Source of the DNA: Rhododendron vialii
Taxonomy: Eukaryota; Streptophyta; Magnoliopsida; Ericales; Ericaceae
DNA: 64,000 nt
Assembly (NCBI RefSeq): GCF_030253575.1
Contig: NC_080560.1
Span: 32,787,501-32,851,500 of the forward strand
Direction of reading: 5' to 3'
Made by a program: the position numbers and the translations under genes. Under the pieces are notes generated by a model that was not told the origin of the DNA, made no database searches, and worked only from the letters and a program-made list of their open reading frames with translations. Shown here piece by piece: positions 31,055 through 43,011 of this stretch (positions are counted from its first letter, which is position 1; each line of letters opens with the position of its first letter).

Positions 31055-32223
31055 TGTGGGGGTTCGATTTGATGGGAACTTAATCGCAGTTTGGGTTAGG
31101 TTCCTTCCTCCGCGGCTCCATTGCTCCTGCTGCTGAACATGGAATAAGTCACTTGGGCTGGGGTAGCCTAGTGACCCTCCGACAATCAAATTAGATCTCA
31201 TGGGGAGAATGTAGGTCTAGGGTTAGGGAAGAATGACATACCTCTGCAGGTGACTATCCCTTTGTATTTATAGACCTAGGTCTACTTGGCCTCCAAGCTA
31301 GCGCGTAGAGGGTATGCTCGGGTAACCGCCTCTGGTGACATCATATGTGACGAGTGGGGCAAAACGGTTACGGAGCACATGGCTAGATCTGATCCCAATG
31401 ATTACGCCTGTCGGACAATCCACATGGGGCCCATCTGGCTTAACTACTTCTTTTAGGAGGCTTCGGGAATACCGGAACGGATACAATCCTTTATGTTGAT
31501 AATTACCGAAGCAAGCATAGGGGTCTTATTACCGAGCGATAAACCGAACAGTACATGGGGACAGTGGCGTAGCCATAAATCTATGTAAGTGGGGGCATTT
31601 TTTAAACACATTTCAACCAAAAAATTGCTTACTAAGCAACGTTAAAACGTTTGTGCTAAGAATTAAAAAACCTAACATATTTATTAATATAGTAAACTAT
31701 ATAGAATATAAAAACAATCGAAATGCTTAAATTGTCTCAGTGCATCAAGTCTAAGAGCAATTCACTATACAATATTTAGCAATATTGCTCCCATTATTAA
31801 TAATTGCTAAAGTATAAAATGTATAGCCCATGGTTTAGGCATTTTTGAATTTTGGACATTATGCATTAGAGAGTTCCAATTAGTAAGTCACTGCTATTTT
31901 CCACATTAGACATCTCATTTCGCCAGTGTAACGACAATGTTCAAATCTGTGAAACAAAAAATTGAGAATGAAATGATATTCGACATGTCGTAGAAAGATT
32001 AAAAGTAAATTTATGAAACACAATTAACTATACAAAATATACATTTTAAAATCTTAAATTAAAAAAAAAAATCGAGTGGGGGCGCGTGCCCCCGCTCGTC
32101 CCATGCTCCCTCCGCCACTGCATGGGGACCATTAGCTTTTACCTAGTTGCTGTCTAGCCCCTCAAAGGGTATTGGTTCAAACCATTTGGCTCAGTTACCG
32201 AGACAGTAACCGAGGCCACCACA
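31055..32223 (-). repeat. 3' LTR of the Tat element (with hAT insertion)
   Basis: TGTGGGGGTTCG to GGCCACCACA on the plus strand. Without the 559-bp hAT element and its 8-bp target repeat it is about 600 bp, and it is the more complete of the two LTRs. Confidence 0.92.
31562..32120. mobile_element. Non-autonomous hAT element in the Tat LTR (559 bp)
   Basis: It starts CAGTGGCGTAGCC, ends CTCCGCCACTG, and is flanked on both sides by CATGGGGA (31554-31561 and 32121-32128), a perfect 8-bp target duplication. GTGGGGGCA just inside the left end has an inverse, GCCCCCACTC-like, inside the right end. The element is of the same general family as the one in U2 copy C. The other Tat LTR lacks it, so the insertion is younger than the Tat element. 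Confidence 0.95.
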
Positions 32224-32612
32224 ATAGCCCCTCAACTTTCTGGAGCATCGCTTCTTGGCTTTAGGGAGTTGACCTTTCTCGAACCACCATGCTTGAATCT
32301 TGTTCACTTAGGTTACCGAAGCGACGAATGACTTTGGCTAGTTGTCGGACCGCTAGCCCCAGTTCTCCAGGCCACGTATCGATCATTGTCGAGGTGCCAG
32401 AAATTGATAGTTGTCTCGGCACGTGTTGTGTCAATTGATAGGTACGAAATGTCCTTTCGGGGATGTGTGTCATCATGCCAATGGCTCGGTAATCTGGTGC
32501 TTTGTCCCTGGTGCAGAACCTCTACTGGTGACCGTCCGATGAGAACACGTGTCAAAGATCCAACGGCTCGATGCATGACGCTTTGTTTCCCGCGCAATTC
32601 TTCGAACGTTCC

Positions 32613-32622
32613 ACTATAAAAG
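32613..32622 (+). promoter_or_regulatory. TATA box for the antisense gene of the Tat element
   Basis: CTATAAAAGG lies 390 bp inside the 3' LTR boundary. It faces away from the LTR and is followed about 120 bp later by a splice donor (CCAG/GTATGA at 32746) and an acceptor (TTGCAG at 32826). Confidence 0.65.
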
Positions 32623-35419
32623 GAACAACAGAAGAGATAATCGACCATCATTGCTCTCTATCATTGAAGAACTGCTGCCGCTCATTCAACCCAACTTTCG
32701 ATCGAGATTGAGTGCTTTGGTGGCAGATCTCCACACGAAAACCAGGTATGATGATCTCCAAACATTAAACTTCGTGTTTTGGTTGTTTTTTTTCAAGTTT
32801 TACGTCTTTTTTGACATGCATTGCAGCTGAGCCACCGCTTGCCTACGTCTGGTTCATGGCGGTGCTAGGTTTTTCCGGCGCTGTTCATGTTCTTCTCGAG
32901 GCCTAAATCCTTCCCGAGGCCTGAACTCATCCCGAGGCCAATCTTCATCCGGAGACCATAAGAATAGTTATAGACCATGGGGATTCTTCCCGAGGAGGAG
33001 TGCCTTTGATAAAGACCGAGACCTAAAGACCCCAAGGAGCAACGAACATTTTATCCCGAGCATTAGATCCTCTTGTTTTCCCTAGGCATATAGCTAACGG
33101 GTTTTTACTTATTCTCCTCTTTGTTAGATAGGGGCGAATGGTCGTTGAACTCTCTTTGGACAGCTCCAGTAGTTCAGGCTCTTCTCTTGTTGAGATCCCC
33201 GAGGACATCGTTCAAGCAGTTCAGCTTCGGGCATTTTATTGAACACCGGTTGATCATATCGAGCCAGCTGACCACTTTAGAGCTCCTCGCGAGGTTGCGA
33301 CATTTGATCCTCGGGGGAGATGGAGGTCCCCAGCACGTCAAATCAAGGACCGAGACCTTTTGTGAATTCCCCCGAGGAGGTCCGAGGATGTAGGAGACGG
33401 ATGAGGCCTTGTCCTTATCAGAATCAATACTTCAATGGCATCCCGGCCACCTATGCCGAGTTCAAGAGAGTTTACAGCATTCCTCCGGATGTCGAGGTCC
33501 AGCTGCTTCTGAACACCGACCCTAAGGATTTCCCTCACTGATAGGGGGAATTGATTTTTCCCTTGATAGCGATCACCGAGGGGGGAATCAGATTTCCCCT
33601 CCACCAGTTTGTGCGACGTGTGCTTCGAACCCTAACTCTCACCTCCTCCCAACTTACGGTGAATTCCTACCGAACCATTACTAGCATCATAGAGCTGAGG
33701 AGGCAATACAATTTGACCTTTGGACTGGAAGAACTCTTCGGAGTATACCTATTAGGGGTCAACCGAGAAAACACTAGGTAATACCTCTACTGCAGGATGG
33801 GGCACGACACATTTTTGATTGATCGCTTGCCGGACTCAAAAGAGTGGGTGGGTATTTATGTCTCGGTCTCTGGGAACTTCATGTTCGGGCCTGGATAGAG
33901 CATTGATACTACGACCACGGTCCAATTCGAGACTGAAACTCTTGGTCAATAGATTTCTTTCCTTAGTTTATATTTTACATATTTTGTTATGCCTTGTATA
34001 TACTGACTTTGCTATCTCCCTTTTTGTCGGTTCTTTGCAGTTGACGGGGTCGTGCAAGGGCTTCGAGAGAGGGCAGTTTGGGCTCGCATCACGGCTACTT
34101 ATGCCATCCCGCAGAAGAGCCGATACGCCCCAGACCTGCTCGGCTACGTCCCCACCTACACGAGCTATCTGAAGAATAGACCGAGATAGCAGGGGGTTCC
34201 GAGAGCGGGGAGGGGATGAGGAAGAGGAAGAGGAAGAGGAGGAGGCACACCCAAAGAGGAAGAGAGCACCTCCGGGCCTCGGGGAACTGTTTGTGAGGAG
34301 TTTGACAGAGAAACGCCTGAAAGGACCGGGCTAAGTGGGGAAATGGCCGACCGAGGTAGGGAAGTGCTAAATTTGATACGCCAAAGGCCGAGGGGCTGAG
34401 GCGCAGGCTCAATCTCTAGTACACCTGGTGCCAGGACGTCGAGGGCGGCTCCCGTTTCTCCACAAGGGCCGTCGGAGAAGAGGGCTTAGTATGAGGAGGG
34501 AGATGGCGCTTAGGGGAATGAGCTGGAGACCATCCTCATCGCCGAGGAGGAAGAGGAAGAGCGGGGTGTGAGACTGGTGGAGAAATTGACATCGAGACCA
34601 GGAACCGACCGAGGGATCTCCCTTGGGCTTCGGAGTTCCGCCATAATGCTGGACTCCAAATCCACCATGCCGACAGTGTTTCCAATCTCGGTACGGCGTT
34701 TGAGGTGCTTCGGGTTTGCATTCTGTCAAGGGATGCCAAAGCCGTGCAAGGCTGCACCAAGGACCTTATCGGGGAAATTGCACAGGCACTCCTCAATGTA
34801 AGTTTTTGCAATATTTCATTTCTTCCCCTGAATTGGGAATTTTACTCTTCGTAATACTTTGATTTTCTTGTTGGCAGGCCGCCGCTCGGGCCCTGGCCAT
34901 CAATGATAGAAGCAAGGCTCAGGAATAGGAGATCGAGAGCTTGAAGCAGGCCCTTGCCTAGAGGGAGGATGATTTGAAGGTGGCTCGGGAGACCTATGAT
35001 CTTTACTTGGCCGACTTCCAAAGATGCGACAGAGAGCGAGTACTCGCTAAGGGCAGAGCCACCAAGGCCGAGGAGGATGCTACCACCTTAAGGGTCACCA
35101 AAGCCCGAGAGGTTGCGTTCGTGAGGAATAAGGGCTACGATGAAGGGACGCGGCCAGAGTGGAATACAAGAAATAAGTTTGGGAGATTGAGGCAGAGCTG
35201 CACAGGGATCGCTTCCTGGACAGGTTGCGCTTCGGGCACGAGGCCCTGCTAAGCAAACTTGATCTCCCTGAGGATTCAAAACTCTGAGCCATGCCCCAGC
35301 CACCTCCTGAAGAGCTCGTGCTGCCCGAAGAGGAAGATGAAATAGTGCCGAACTCTGAGGAATTGTAGGCTCTCGCGAACCAAGATGATCCCAATGCCTC
35401 TGCTCCTGCTGATGCATAA
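32613..35419 (+). pseudogene. Antisense gene of the Tat element (transposase_28-like), degenerate
   Basis: On the plus strand, opposite to the element, there is a promoter-like TATA, a leader intron (32746-32826) and a broken coding region from the ATG at 33138. The central part reads GIRFPLHQFVRRVL and LTSSQLTVNSYRTI, matching the family called putative gypsy-type transposon protein (PF04195) as I recall it. Two stops in a row (33539-33544) and others at 33779 and 34925 break it. Further introns end at 34040 (TTTGCAG) and span 34798-34877 (GTAAGT...GGCAG). The C-terminal half is a charged coiled coil (YDLYLADFQRCDRERVLAKG), and the frame ends in NASAPADA, stop at 35417. Such antisense frames are known from several Tat elements; their function is not established. 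Confidence 0.75.
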
Positions 35420-36511
35420 GAGAACTCCACACCTCTTTTCTGGAAAATACTTTGAACTTTTGATTTATCAATTAACTAGACAGCTCTGGACATTTGGAGT
35501 TCGTCATTCCAGAGTTATGTAATAGTTAAGTAGGACTGGCGCCAAATAGTTTGCCTAAGCCAGATCCTCGGTAGGATTTAAACTTGCAGTTCATTTTGCA
35601 GCTTGTGTGAATGAATGTTTGTCTTTTTCTGAACGATATGTTTATCTTTGAAATGCTTGAATGAATTTATGGATGCTGCTATGGTGTTGTTCCCTCTGCT
35701 TCGATGAGACTTGTGGAATTGTAAAACGAGTTTAACCGAAGCATGAACCGAAGCAGTCGCCAAACATACTCAAAGACGTTAGTTCAAAAAAAGATGGTTT
35801 GTGGGTGCCGCCTTCTTCGGGTGGGTCTGCTCTGTAAACAGGCAAGGAAGGAACTAAAATGAAGGGGTCAATTTCTAAAGACCCTGCATCTAGCAAGATC
35901 GGAAGGGGCCGAGTGACCACATCCGAAGCAAGTATTTAGCAAGTTTGAATTTCCATGCCCCCGCTTCGGATTAGGGCGCCTCGGCTAATTGTTAGGAAAT
36001 TTATTGAGTGATGAACAAATTCATGATGAGGTAGGGCTGCTAGGGGATTTGGGCTGGGGTCCCGAAGGGGAGATGGTGTCGACCAATACTTCGGGATGCA
36101 GCGAAACCGAGCAGTGGATGACTATTGGTGGGTCGGTATAAGGGGCTCTAGAAGAGGCCGAGTATCCTTAATTCGAACGACCGAAAGTCCAAATGACCGA
36201 GTAGGTCGGGGTGACTTGGTGGGAATTTTGTCCGAGCGTATTACCCAGGAGAAGACATAATCCCTGAAGTCAATATAAAATGGTCCGAGCGACGTCAAAC
36301 CGAGTGGAAAAAATAAACAACAGGAACAAAAAAGCACAAGTAATTTTTAAGGGAAATTCTCATTGATACTTGAGTGGAATTGTCATTACATAGTCGAGCT
36401 GTCCCTAAAACAAAATTACTTGGAAAATATAAGCTTTTTAGACAATAAAGTTGATGGGTCCTTGGCACTGAAGTGTGGCTAGCCATAGAACTTCTTCAGG
36501 TTGTTGGCATT

Positions 36512-37667
36512 CTAGGTCTTAGCGATAGGAGAAGTATCCAACTTCTCCAGCTTGAAACTTTTCGAACCGACGTGCTTGAGAACTCGGTAGGGGCCCTCCC
36601 AATTGGGCATTAGCTTTCTTTTCTTTGATTTCTCCACCATTTTCTTCCAGACGAGGTCGTCAGGCTTGAATGACCTAAGACGGATGCTATAGTTGTAGCC
36701 TTTGGCAATTTCCTGCTGGTACAACGAGAGCTTGATTATTATATTTTCACGTTCCTCCTTGGCCAAGTTGAGGTCCGGAGCGATGCTATCGTTATTCACC
36801 GCCTCGTCAAAATTTTTGGTACGGATTGTTGGAAGCCCGACTTGTAAGGGAATGACAGCCTCCATTTCGAATGCCAAGGAGAAGGGAGTGAGATCGGTGG
36901 ATCGCTGAGGTGTGGTTCGGTAGCCCCAGAGTACCCTAGGTAGATCCTCGGCCCACTTGCCCTGGTGTGACTCGAGTCGGCGCTTTAGCCTGGATGAAAT
37001 TGCCTTGTTTGCAGACTCGGCTTGCCCGTTGCCCTGGGGGTAAGCCGAAGTGGATGTGTCCCATTTAATGCCGTATTCATCCAATAGGGACCGGCATTTC
37101 TGCCCGGTAAACTGTCGTCTGTGATGATGGCAAAGGGAACACCAAAGCGAGAGATGATATTTTGCCAAACGAAACAAATGACGTCTGTTTCTTCAATAGT
37201 GACCAAGGGTTCGGCTTCGACCCATTTCGAGAAATAGTCAGTAGCGATTAAGAGGAACTTGAACCCACCGGGAGCAACAAGGAGCTTGCCGATGATATCC
37301 ATGCCCCACTAAGAAAAGGGCCATGGGCTGGTGAGGGGGCTAACATCTCGAGCCGGCTGGTGGATAATGGGGGTGAACATCTGGCACTTCCGACAACGCT
37401 TGACAAAGTCTTCAGGATCCTTCTTCCTTGTTGGCCACTAATACCCCTGGGAGATGGCTCGGTGAGCGAGGGACCTTCCACCGGAGTGACAACCGCTATC
37501 ACCCACGTGGAGTTCTTCGATGATGCCCAGTACTCAGTGGCGGTGTGCGACCAGCAGATACGGGCCGGTGAATGATCTTCGGTAAAGCTTACCGTTCGGA
37601 TTAAGCCAAAAGAGAGCAGCTTTATTGCGGAGTCAGTAAGCGTCCTTCTTGTTGGTGGGGAGGGCAT
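36512..37667 (-). pseudogene. Tat integrase, frameshifted
   Basis: The N-terminal zinc-binding region is visible in pieces (IIEELHVGDSGCHSGGRSLAH, and CRKCQMFTPIIHQP). Then comes the catalytic core with GMDIIGKLLVAPGGFKFLL, TDYFSKWVEAEPL, ISRFGVPFAIITDD, YGIKWDTSTSAYPQGNGQAE and the AFEMEAVIPLQVGLPT motif of this group. The first Asp of the D,D-35-E triad is in MDII, the second in TDD, and the Glu in GQAE. Reading frame is lost near 37130, just after ITDD, and several more times upstream. The C-terminus KLMPNWEGPYRV is intact. Integrase would insert the cDNA into the host chromosome, but this copy cannot. Confidence 0.9.
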
Positions 37668-37699
37668 CGTCTCGCAGGTAGCCTATGATCTCATCCATC

Positions 37700-38235
37700 T
37701 AGCTCGGACCCAGCTCTATGGTGAGTATCTCTTGGCTTAATACTTCAAGTTCGAAACTGGGCTTGTCAATGAAGCTGAAGGAGATAGAACGACGTCTTGA
37801 GGAGGAGCAAGCCAAAGTGAGCTCGGCAAGGGTGTCGGCATGGGCATTTTGTTCCCTGGAGATATGTTCGACTCAAATGGCTTTGAAATTCTTGATGAGC
37901 CGGACGACAGAGCTGAGGTAAGTATGCATTCGGTCGTCTCGAGCTTCATATTCCTTCGAAAGCTAGTTAATCACTAATTGGAATCACTGTAAACCACAAG
38001 TTCTTCGATGCCTAGAGCGTCGGCGGTCTTGAGCCCAGAGATCAGTGCTTCGTACTCAGCCTCGTTGTTGGAGGCAGGGAAGTTGATAGAGAGGGAGCTT
38101 TCGTGTAAGATGCCGGACGGGGAGAGGAGGACGATTCTGGCTCCTACTCCTCAGCTATTGGAGGTGCCGTCGACATACATCTTCCATACATCTCTGTGGA
38201 AAGCTTCCAAGCGGTACTAGGGTTTGCCTGGAGTA
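37700..38235 (-). pseudogene. Second (archaeal-type) RNase H of the Tat element
   Basis: NNEAEYEALISGLKTADALG followed by IEELVVYSDS on the minus strand is the hallmark of the additional RNase H found in Tat elements. A TAG follows where the frame normally continues QLVVNQ (CAATTAGTG at about 37977). Stops and shifts follow, with residual matches towards FKNFKA-I-NIS and ENAHADTLAELA-like sequence. Confidence 0.85.
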
Positions 38236-39790
38236 CTACTTTGGTGTTTGGAGCTGGAGTTGGAGCCGAAGCGGGAGAATCGACTGGAGTGATTTTGGTG
38301 ATGAAGTCGGCGAGGACCTGAGCTTTGATTGTTGTTCGAGTCTAGAAGTGGATTTCATAGTTCGCAAGCTCGACATCCCACTGAGAGATTCGGTTAGAAA
38401 GGTCCACCTTCCGAAGGAGAAACTTAAGAGGGTACTCAGTGAGGACAATGATGCAGTGTGTCTGGAAGTAGGGAGCGAGCTTCTTGGAGGCTAAGACGAG
38501 AGCGAGAACCAGTTTTTCCAGTGGTAGATAACGTGTCTCGGCGAGGGTCGTTGTCTTACTGGAGTAGTAGATGGGTTGGTGTTCTCGTCCTTCCCGTCGA
38601 ACGAGCATCGAACTTATAGCGTGTTGAGAGACTACTAGGTATAGGAACAGGTCCTTTTGGTCCTGAGGCATGACGAGGAGTGTGGCCTCGGAAAGGTAAG
38701 TCTTCAACTACTGGAGGGCTCGATCACAGTCCTCTGTCCAATTGAAACTTCATCGGCTACCCTTCAAGAGGGCGAAGAATGGTTGGCATTTGTCGGAGGA
38801 ACGACTAATGAATCGATTCAGGGCGGCGGCCATGCCTGTTAGACGTTGAACATCCCTTTTGTTGTGGGGAGCCTAGAGTTTCTCAATGGCAAGTAGTTGA
38901 GAGGGGTCGGCTTCAATACCGCGTTGGGAGATGAGGTGACCAAGAAATTTACCTGAACTGACACCGAAGGCACACTTTTCGGCGTTGAGGCAGAGCTTGT
39001 GCTTCTTGAGGATTTTGAAGGCTTCGACGAGGTGGGTTAGGTGATCACCGACGAGCATGCTTTTGACCACCATGTCATCAATGTAGGCCATCATGGTGTT
39101 GCCTAGTAAATGCTCAAACATCTTGGTTATCATTCGTTGAAAAGTAGCCCCGGCGTTCTTCAGCCCGAAGGGCATAACGAGATATCCGAAGATTCTGGGT
39201 GGGGGGGAGGGTGATAAAGGCCGTGTTTTGGATGTCTTTTTTGCTCATGGAAATTTGATGGTAGCCCTGGTAGGCGTGGTGTCGACGAGCTGGTCAATCT
39301 GCGAAAGGGGGAAAAAGTCCTCTGGGCAGGCGTGGTTGAGATTGGAATAATCGACGCAGACCTGACACTTGCCATTCTTCTTCTTGACCACCACTGTGTT
39401 TGCTAACCATATGGGGTATTGCACTTCTCGGATGGCCTTCGCATTTAGGACCCGATTGACCTCTTTAATGACAGCTTCGAAGTGGACCAGGGAGAATCGC
39501 CTTGCTCTTTGCACAACTGGGCGCTTGTCTCAGTCAATGTTGAGCTCATGGTAGATAAATGCGGGGTCGACCCCGAGCATTTCATACGGGGTGCATGCGA
39601 ATACTTCTATGTTCTTGTTGAGGAAGTCAACCATCTTGTTTTGTTCGGTGTCACTAAGTGAGGAACCGACAAGGAAGAAACGGGAACCATCTTCGGTGAT
39701 GGGAACGGCGACAAGATCTTCCACTGCTTTCTCGTTGGCCGGTCTACCGATGTCTTCCAAAATTGGGACCTCGGGAACCTCAATGAGATT
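38236..39790 (-). pseudogene. Tat reverse transcriptase and RNase H
   Basis: From the right: FACTPYEMLGVDPAFIYHEL (N-terminal approach), ANTVVVKKKNGKCQVCVDYS (fingers), MPFGLKNAGATFQRMI, the catalytic box YIDDMVVKS, KFLGHLISQRGIEADPSQ, and then the gypsy RNase H with QHAISSMLVRREGREHQPIY and a LSNRISQWDVELANYEIHF end. The YIDD box is intact, but frameshifts near 39240 and 38860 split the protein. Confidence 0.93.
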
Positions 39791-39814
39791 GACCCGGGAA
39801 GTCTGCTTACTACT

Positions 39815-40640
39815 TCACACCGCGTTGACATAACATCTTTTGGCCGCGGTTTGATCTCCATACAAGTCCTCTTGGTATCCATTAGTGCCAATGAAGCGGA
39901 CCACCTGGTGATAAGTTGAGGTGATAGCCTTCAGCTTATGGAGCCAAGTGTGCCCGATAATTGCGTTGTAAGGGCTAGGGACATCGAACACCACAAACTC
40001 TATGTCAAGGACCACCGATCCGGCACGGACGGGAAGAGTGATCATGCCGAGGGGCCATACCAGAGCCCCATTGAACCCGACGAGGGGGACTTTGGAGGGA
40101 TGGAGGTCGGTCTCTGAGATCTTCAAATCCTTGAACAGGGAATAATACATGACCTCGGCTGAGCTGCCTTGGTCCACGAGGACGCATCGGACGTTAAAGG
40201 TTTCGATGCGTAGTATGACCACGACAGCGTCATTATGCGGGAGCTGGACACGGTCAAGGTCTCTCTCGGTAAAGGTGATGGTCCACTTGACCGACAAACA
40301 TGACCTGTTTGGAAGAAGAGGCATCATTCAGCTCGGCACGGATGATACGAGCGCTCTCGAAGTTCAGAGGGCCATGGATAACATGGATCGTTTGAACTTC
40401 TTCTTCAGTATGGTTTTCGGGACGCTGTGCTTGAGTTCTGGTGTTCTCGCGGTCGATGAGGTTACCGAGATGGCCTCCTACGACAAGTTGCTCCAAGTAG
40501 GCCTTGAAGGGCTTGCAGGTAGTGGTAAAGTGACCTTGCTTGTTGTGGTACCTGCATCGGATGATAAGGTTCTTGATTTTCCCGTTCTCGGTGCCGAGTT
40601 TTTGGTTTGGGAAGGTGAAGAAAGACTGATCCTTCACTTG
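39815..40640 (-). pseudogene. Tat zinc knuckle and aspartic protease
   Basis: CRYHNKQGHFTTTCKPFKAY at the right is the zinc knuckle that ends gag in this lineage. A frameshift near 40300 separates it from the protease, which shows VLVDQGSSAEVMYY (the active site is usually VD-GSSAD), then VPLVGFNGALVWPLG and PYNAIIGHTWLHKLKA. The catalytic Asp is present, and Gln takes the place of the usual small residue after it. Confidence 0.88.
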
Positions 40641-40769
40641 GTCGATAATCTAGTAAATAGGAATGGTAAAGACAGTTTTCTTGGTGTTGAAGTCGCTTGG
40701 CTTCGGTCCCTTCCTCGGAGATTGCTTGATGTTGTTGACCTACTTTTTAAGGTTTGAAATAGGTATGTA

Positions 40770-42326
40770 CGGGAGCCGGGGCAGCCTCCGAGGTGGACGG
40801 TGTCTTTGAGCTCGTGGGCTTCCCGATGCCCCTCTCAGCTTTGGATTGGATGAGCTGGCACCAGCCCTCAATGCGAGTCATGAGGTCTTTCATAGAGTTG
40901 GGCTTGTGGCGGGCGAGGTTGTCATAGACCTGCTCGTCCTGGGAAGTGAGATCGAGCTTGAATCCTCAGGGCCGAGATGACACCGTCATAACCTTCTATT
41001 TCATTGAACAACTCCAAGTAGCGACTTGCGTATTGGCAGAGCGTTTTGTCGTTTTGTTTACGGCGGGCGATGAGGGAATCGATCTCCTTCTCGTGCTTGT
41101 TGCTTGTGACGAACTGAGCCATGAAGGCATCACAGAGGGAGTCAAATGAGGAGATTGACTGGGCTGAGAGCTGGTTGAACCAAGTGAGGCCCAGGTTCTC
41201 GAGGCTGGTAGAGAAAACTTTGCACAAGAAGGCATCGTCCGAAGATTCGTTTTGGAGGAAGAGAGACATGACAAGTTTGTATTGGACTAGATGAGTGTAT
41301 GCCTCGGTCTTGCCATCGCACTTGGCAAATTTGGGTTGGGTAAATCCCTTTGGGGGGGGGGGGGGGTGACTGAGTCAATCTCTTTTGTGAAAGGAGAGGT
41401 CGTGAGTCTTTCGAGCTTGGCATCGTGATGGGGTCGGATCGAACGGTCGGAGCCGTCTGGACGCTCGGTCGCTGTACGCTTCTTTGGGACAAGCTTATCC
41501 AACCTTTCATACTCCTTTCTCTTCGGGATGACGCTTGTCGACTTATGGGGGGAGCGCTCGTGGCACTCTTTTCGGTAGCTATCTGAGGAGAAAGCTCGAG
41601 GCGTTTGGTGATTGGGCTTCTATTACGGGCTTCTTTAGAGTGTGAGACGATAGGGCTTTTGGTTCGGGCATTTTTCAGACGCTCGTGGTATCCCTTCATC
41701 TGGAACTCCAAGAGGCCGTTATCTTCCTTGGCAGCCCTTGTAAAGCATGGGGCGGATTCATGCTGCCCTTTGCCAATTCGAACCGAATGAGTGGAAGAGG
41801 CAGAGACGCTTCCTGCTCCGAACCTCTCGAAGGCGGATGGTTTCCCTTGAGGTTGCTTAAGGGAATGAGGACGTTCCCTATGCCATGCACCCCTTTCGGT
41901 TCGACCATCCTCTGCACCTGGTGGCTAGAGGTAGTCTTTGACTGAGGGCCAAGGTCGGAGCTCCACCAGGTGGCCTCCTTCATGACTGTGGGGAGGGCTA
42001 TGATGGCTTTTTCTTTCGCCACGGCTCCCGGAGGAATGAGATGGGGAGATCTAGAGGAGATGTTTGATCTCCGCCAACTCCTCCCAAACATGCTAGTCTC
42101 GTTCCACGACCATTGTTAGGTCGTCGATTTTCCATTTCAGGTGGCGGATATAGGTGTGGAGTTCAAAGGAAAGGCCCCCGCCTGGTGTCGAGGTCCCGGC
42201 CCTAACTCCGATGGACATATGAGGTTTTCTCAGGGCGTTGGCTTCGCCGAAGGCCAAGGTATGGCCCCCCAGGGGGTTGAGCCTGAGGGTGGTGTCACTA
42301 CGGTGCGTTTGTTCGACCTCCACCAT
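40770..42326 (-). pseudogene. Tat gag, frameshifted
   Basis: The start is probably the ATG at 42326 (minus). The N-terminal half is a charged, low-complexity region. The capsid-like core is well preserved: MSLFLQNESSDDAFLCKVF, LGLTWFNQLSAQSISSFDSL, AFMAQFVTSNKHEKEIDSL, TLCQYASRYLELFNEIEG. A TAG near 41290 and a G run (41348-41366) that shifts frame separate the parts. Confidence 0.88.
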
Positions 42327-42395
42327 ATCTGAAGTAGAAACGATGAACGGAGTTTTCGGGAGAGAAGGAAATGAACGCTGAAAGGATGGCTAGGT

Positions 42396-42412
42396 CCCCA
42401 GCAGAGTCGCCA
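42396..42412 (-). other. Primer-binding site of the Tat element
   Basis: On the minus strand, TGGCGACTCTGCTGGGG follows the 5' LTR after a two-base spacer. The same motif family is used by many Tat elements. The exact tRNA is not certain to me, though a tRNA-Arg has been proposed for relatives. Confidence 0.82.
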
Positions 42413-42414
42413 AT

Positions 42415-42868
42415 TGTGGGGGTTCGATTTGATGGGACCTTGACCGCAGTTCAGGTTAGGTTCTTTCATCTGCAGCTCCGTTGCTCCTGCTGCTGAACCT
42501 GCAATAAGTCACTGGGGCTCGAGTAGCCCAATGACCCTCCGACGATTATGGGGCACATGGCCATATCTGATCCCAATGATTACGGGGCACATGGTCATAT
42601 ATGATCCCAATGATTACGCCTGCCGCACAATCCACATGGGGCCCATCTAGCTTAACTACTTCTCTTAGGAGGCTTCGGGAATTCCGGAACAGATACAATC
42701 CTTGCTGTTAATAATTACCGAAGCAAGCACAAGGGTCTTATTACCGAGTGATAAACCGAACAGCACATAGGGACCATTAGCTTTTACCTAGTTGTTGTCC
42801 AGCCCCTAAAAGGGCATTGGTTCAAACCATTTGGTTCGGTTATTGAGACAGTAACCGAGACCACCACA
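42415..42868 (-). repeat. 5' LTR of the Tat element
   Basis: TGTGGGGGTTCG to GACCACCACA. Compared with the 3' LTR, it lacks about 180 bp after CCCTCCGAC, and has a tandem duplication of about 43 bp containing GGGGCACATGG and GATCCCAATGATTACG. The TATA-like region of the LTR is inside the deleted part. Confidence 0.92.
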
Positions 42869-43011
42869 ACTATGATTCATGTTTGATATTTTTCAATGGA
42901 GTAGGAGGTTTTCTGAATTTGAAGGATATGGGCAATTTCAGTTACATGGCCATAATTTAAAGTATTTGTCACTAACATTATATACATGTGTCTCATGAGC
43001 CAGTGGAAGAA

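Larger units (their letters stand above)
32224..36511. other. Tat extra region between integrase and 3' LTR
   Basis: About 4.3 kb that does not code for Tat core proteins on the minus strand. The left 3.2 kb holds a plus-strand spliced gene relic (separate entry). From 35420 to 36511 I see no feature apart from AT-rich sequence with scattered CGAAGC/CCGAGC motifs. Confidence 0.7.
31055..42868 (-). mobile_element. Ty3/gypsy Tat-lineage retrotransposon
   Basis: LTR copies at 31055-32223 and 42415-42868 enclose gag, zinc knuckle, protease, reverse transcriptase, RNase H, a second (archaeal-type) RNase H, and integrase, in that order on the minus strand. Two RNases H and an extra region between integrase and 3' LTR are the marks of the Tat group. 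Flanks GCTAT and ACTAT are a 5-bp target duplication with one change. All frames carry stops or shifts, the LTRs differ by a large deletion, and the element is dead. It lies inside the copia-type element. Confidence 0.93.

Noticed and set aside
33338-33604. Minus-strand frames opposite the antisense gene of the Tat element
   Set aside because: They show no Tat core motif. The plus-strand match to the transposase_28 family explains the coding bias.
40149-40757. A 202-codon plus-strand frame opposite Tat protease and gag
   Set aside because: The minus strand has clear zinc knuckle and protease motifs here, and the plus frame shows none. It is a shadow.
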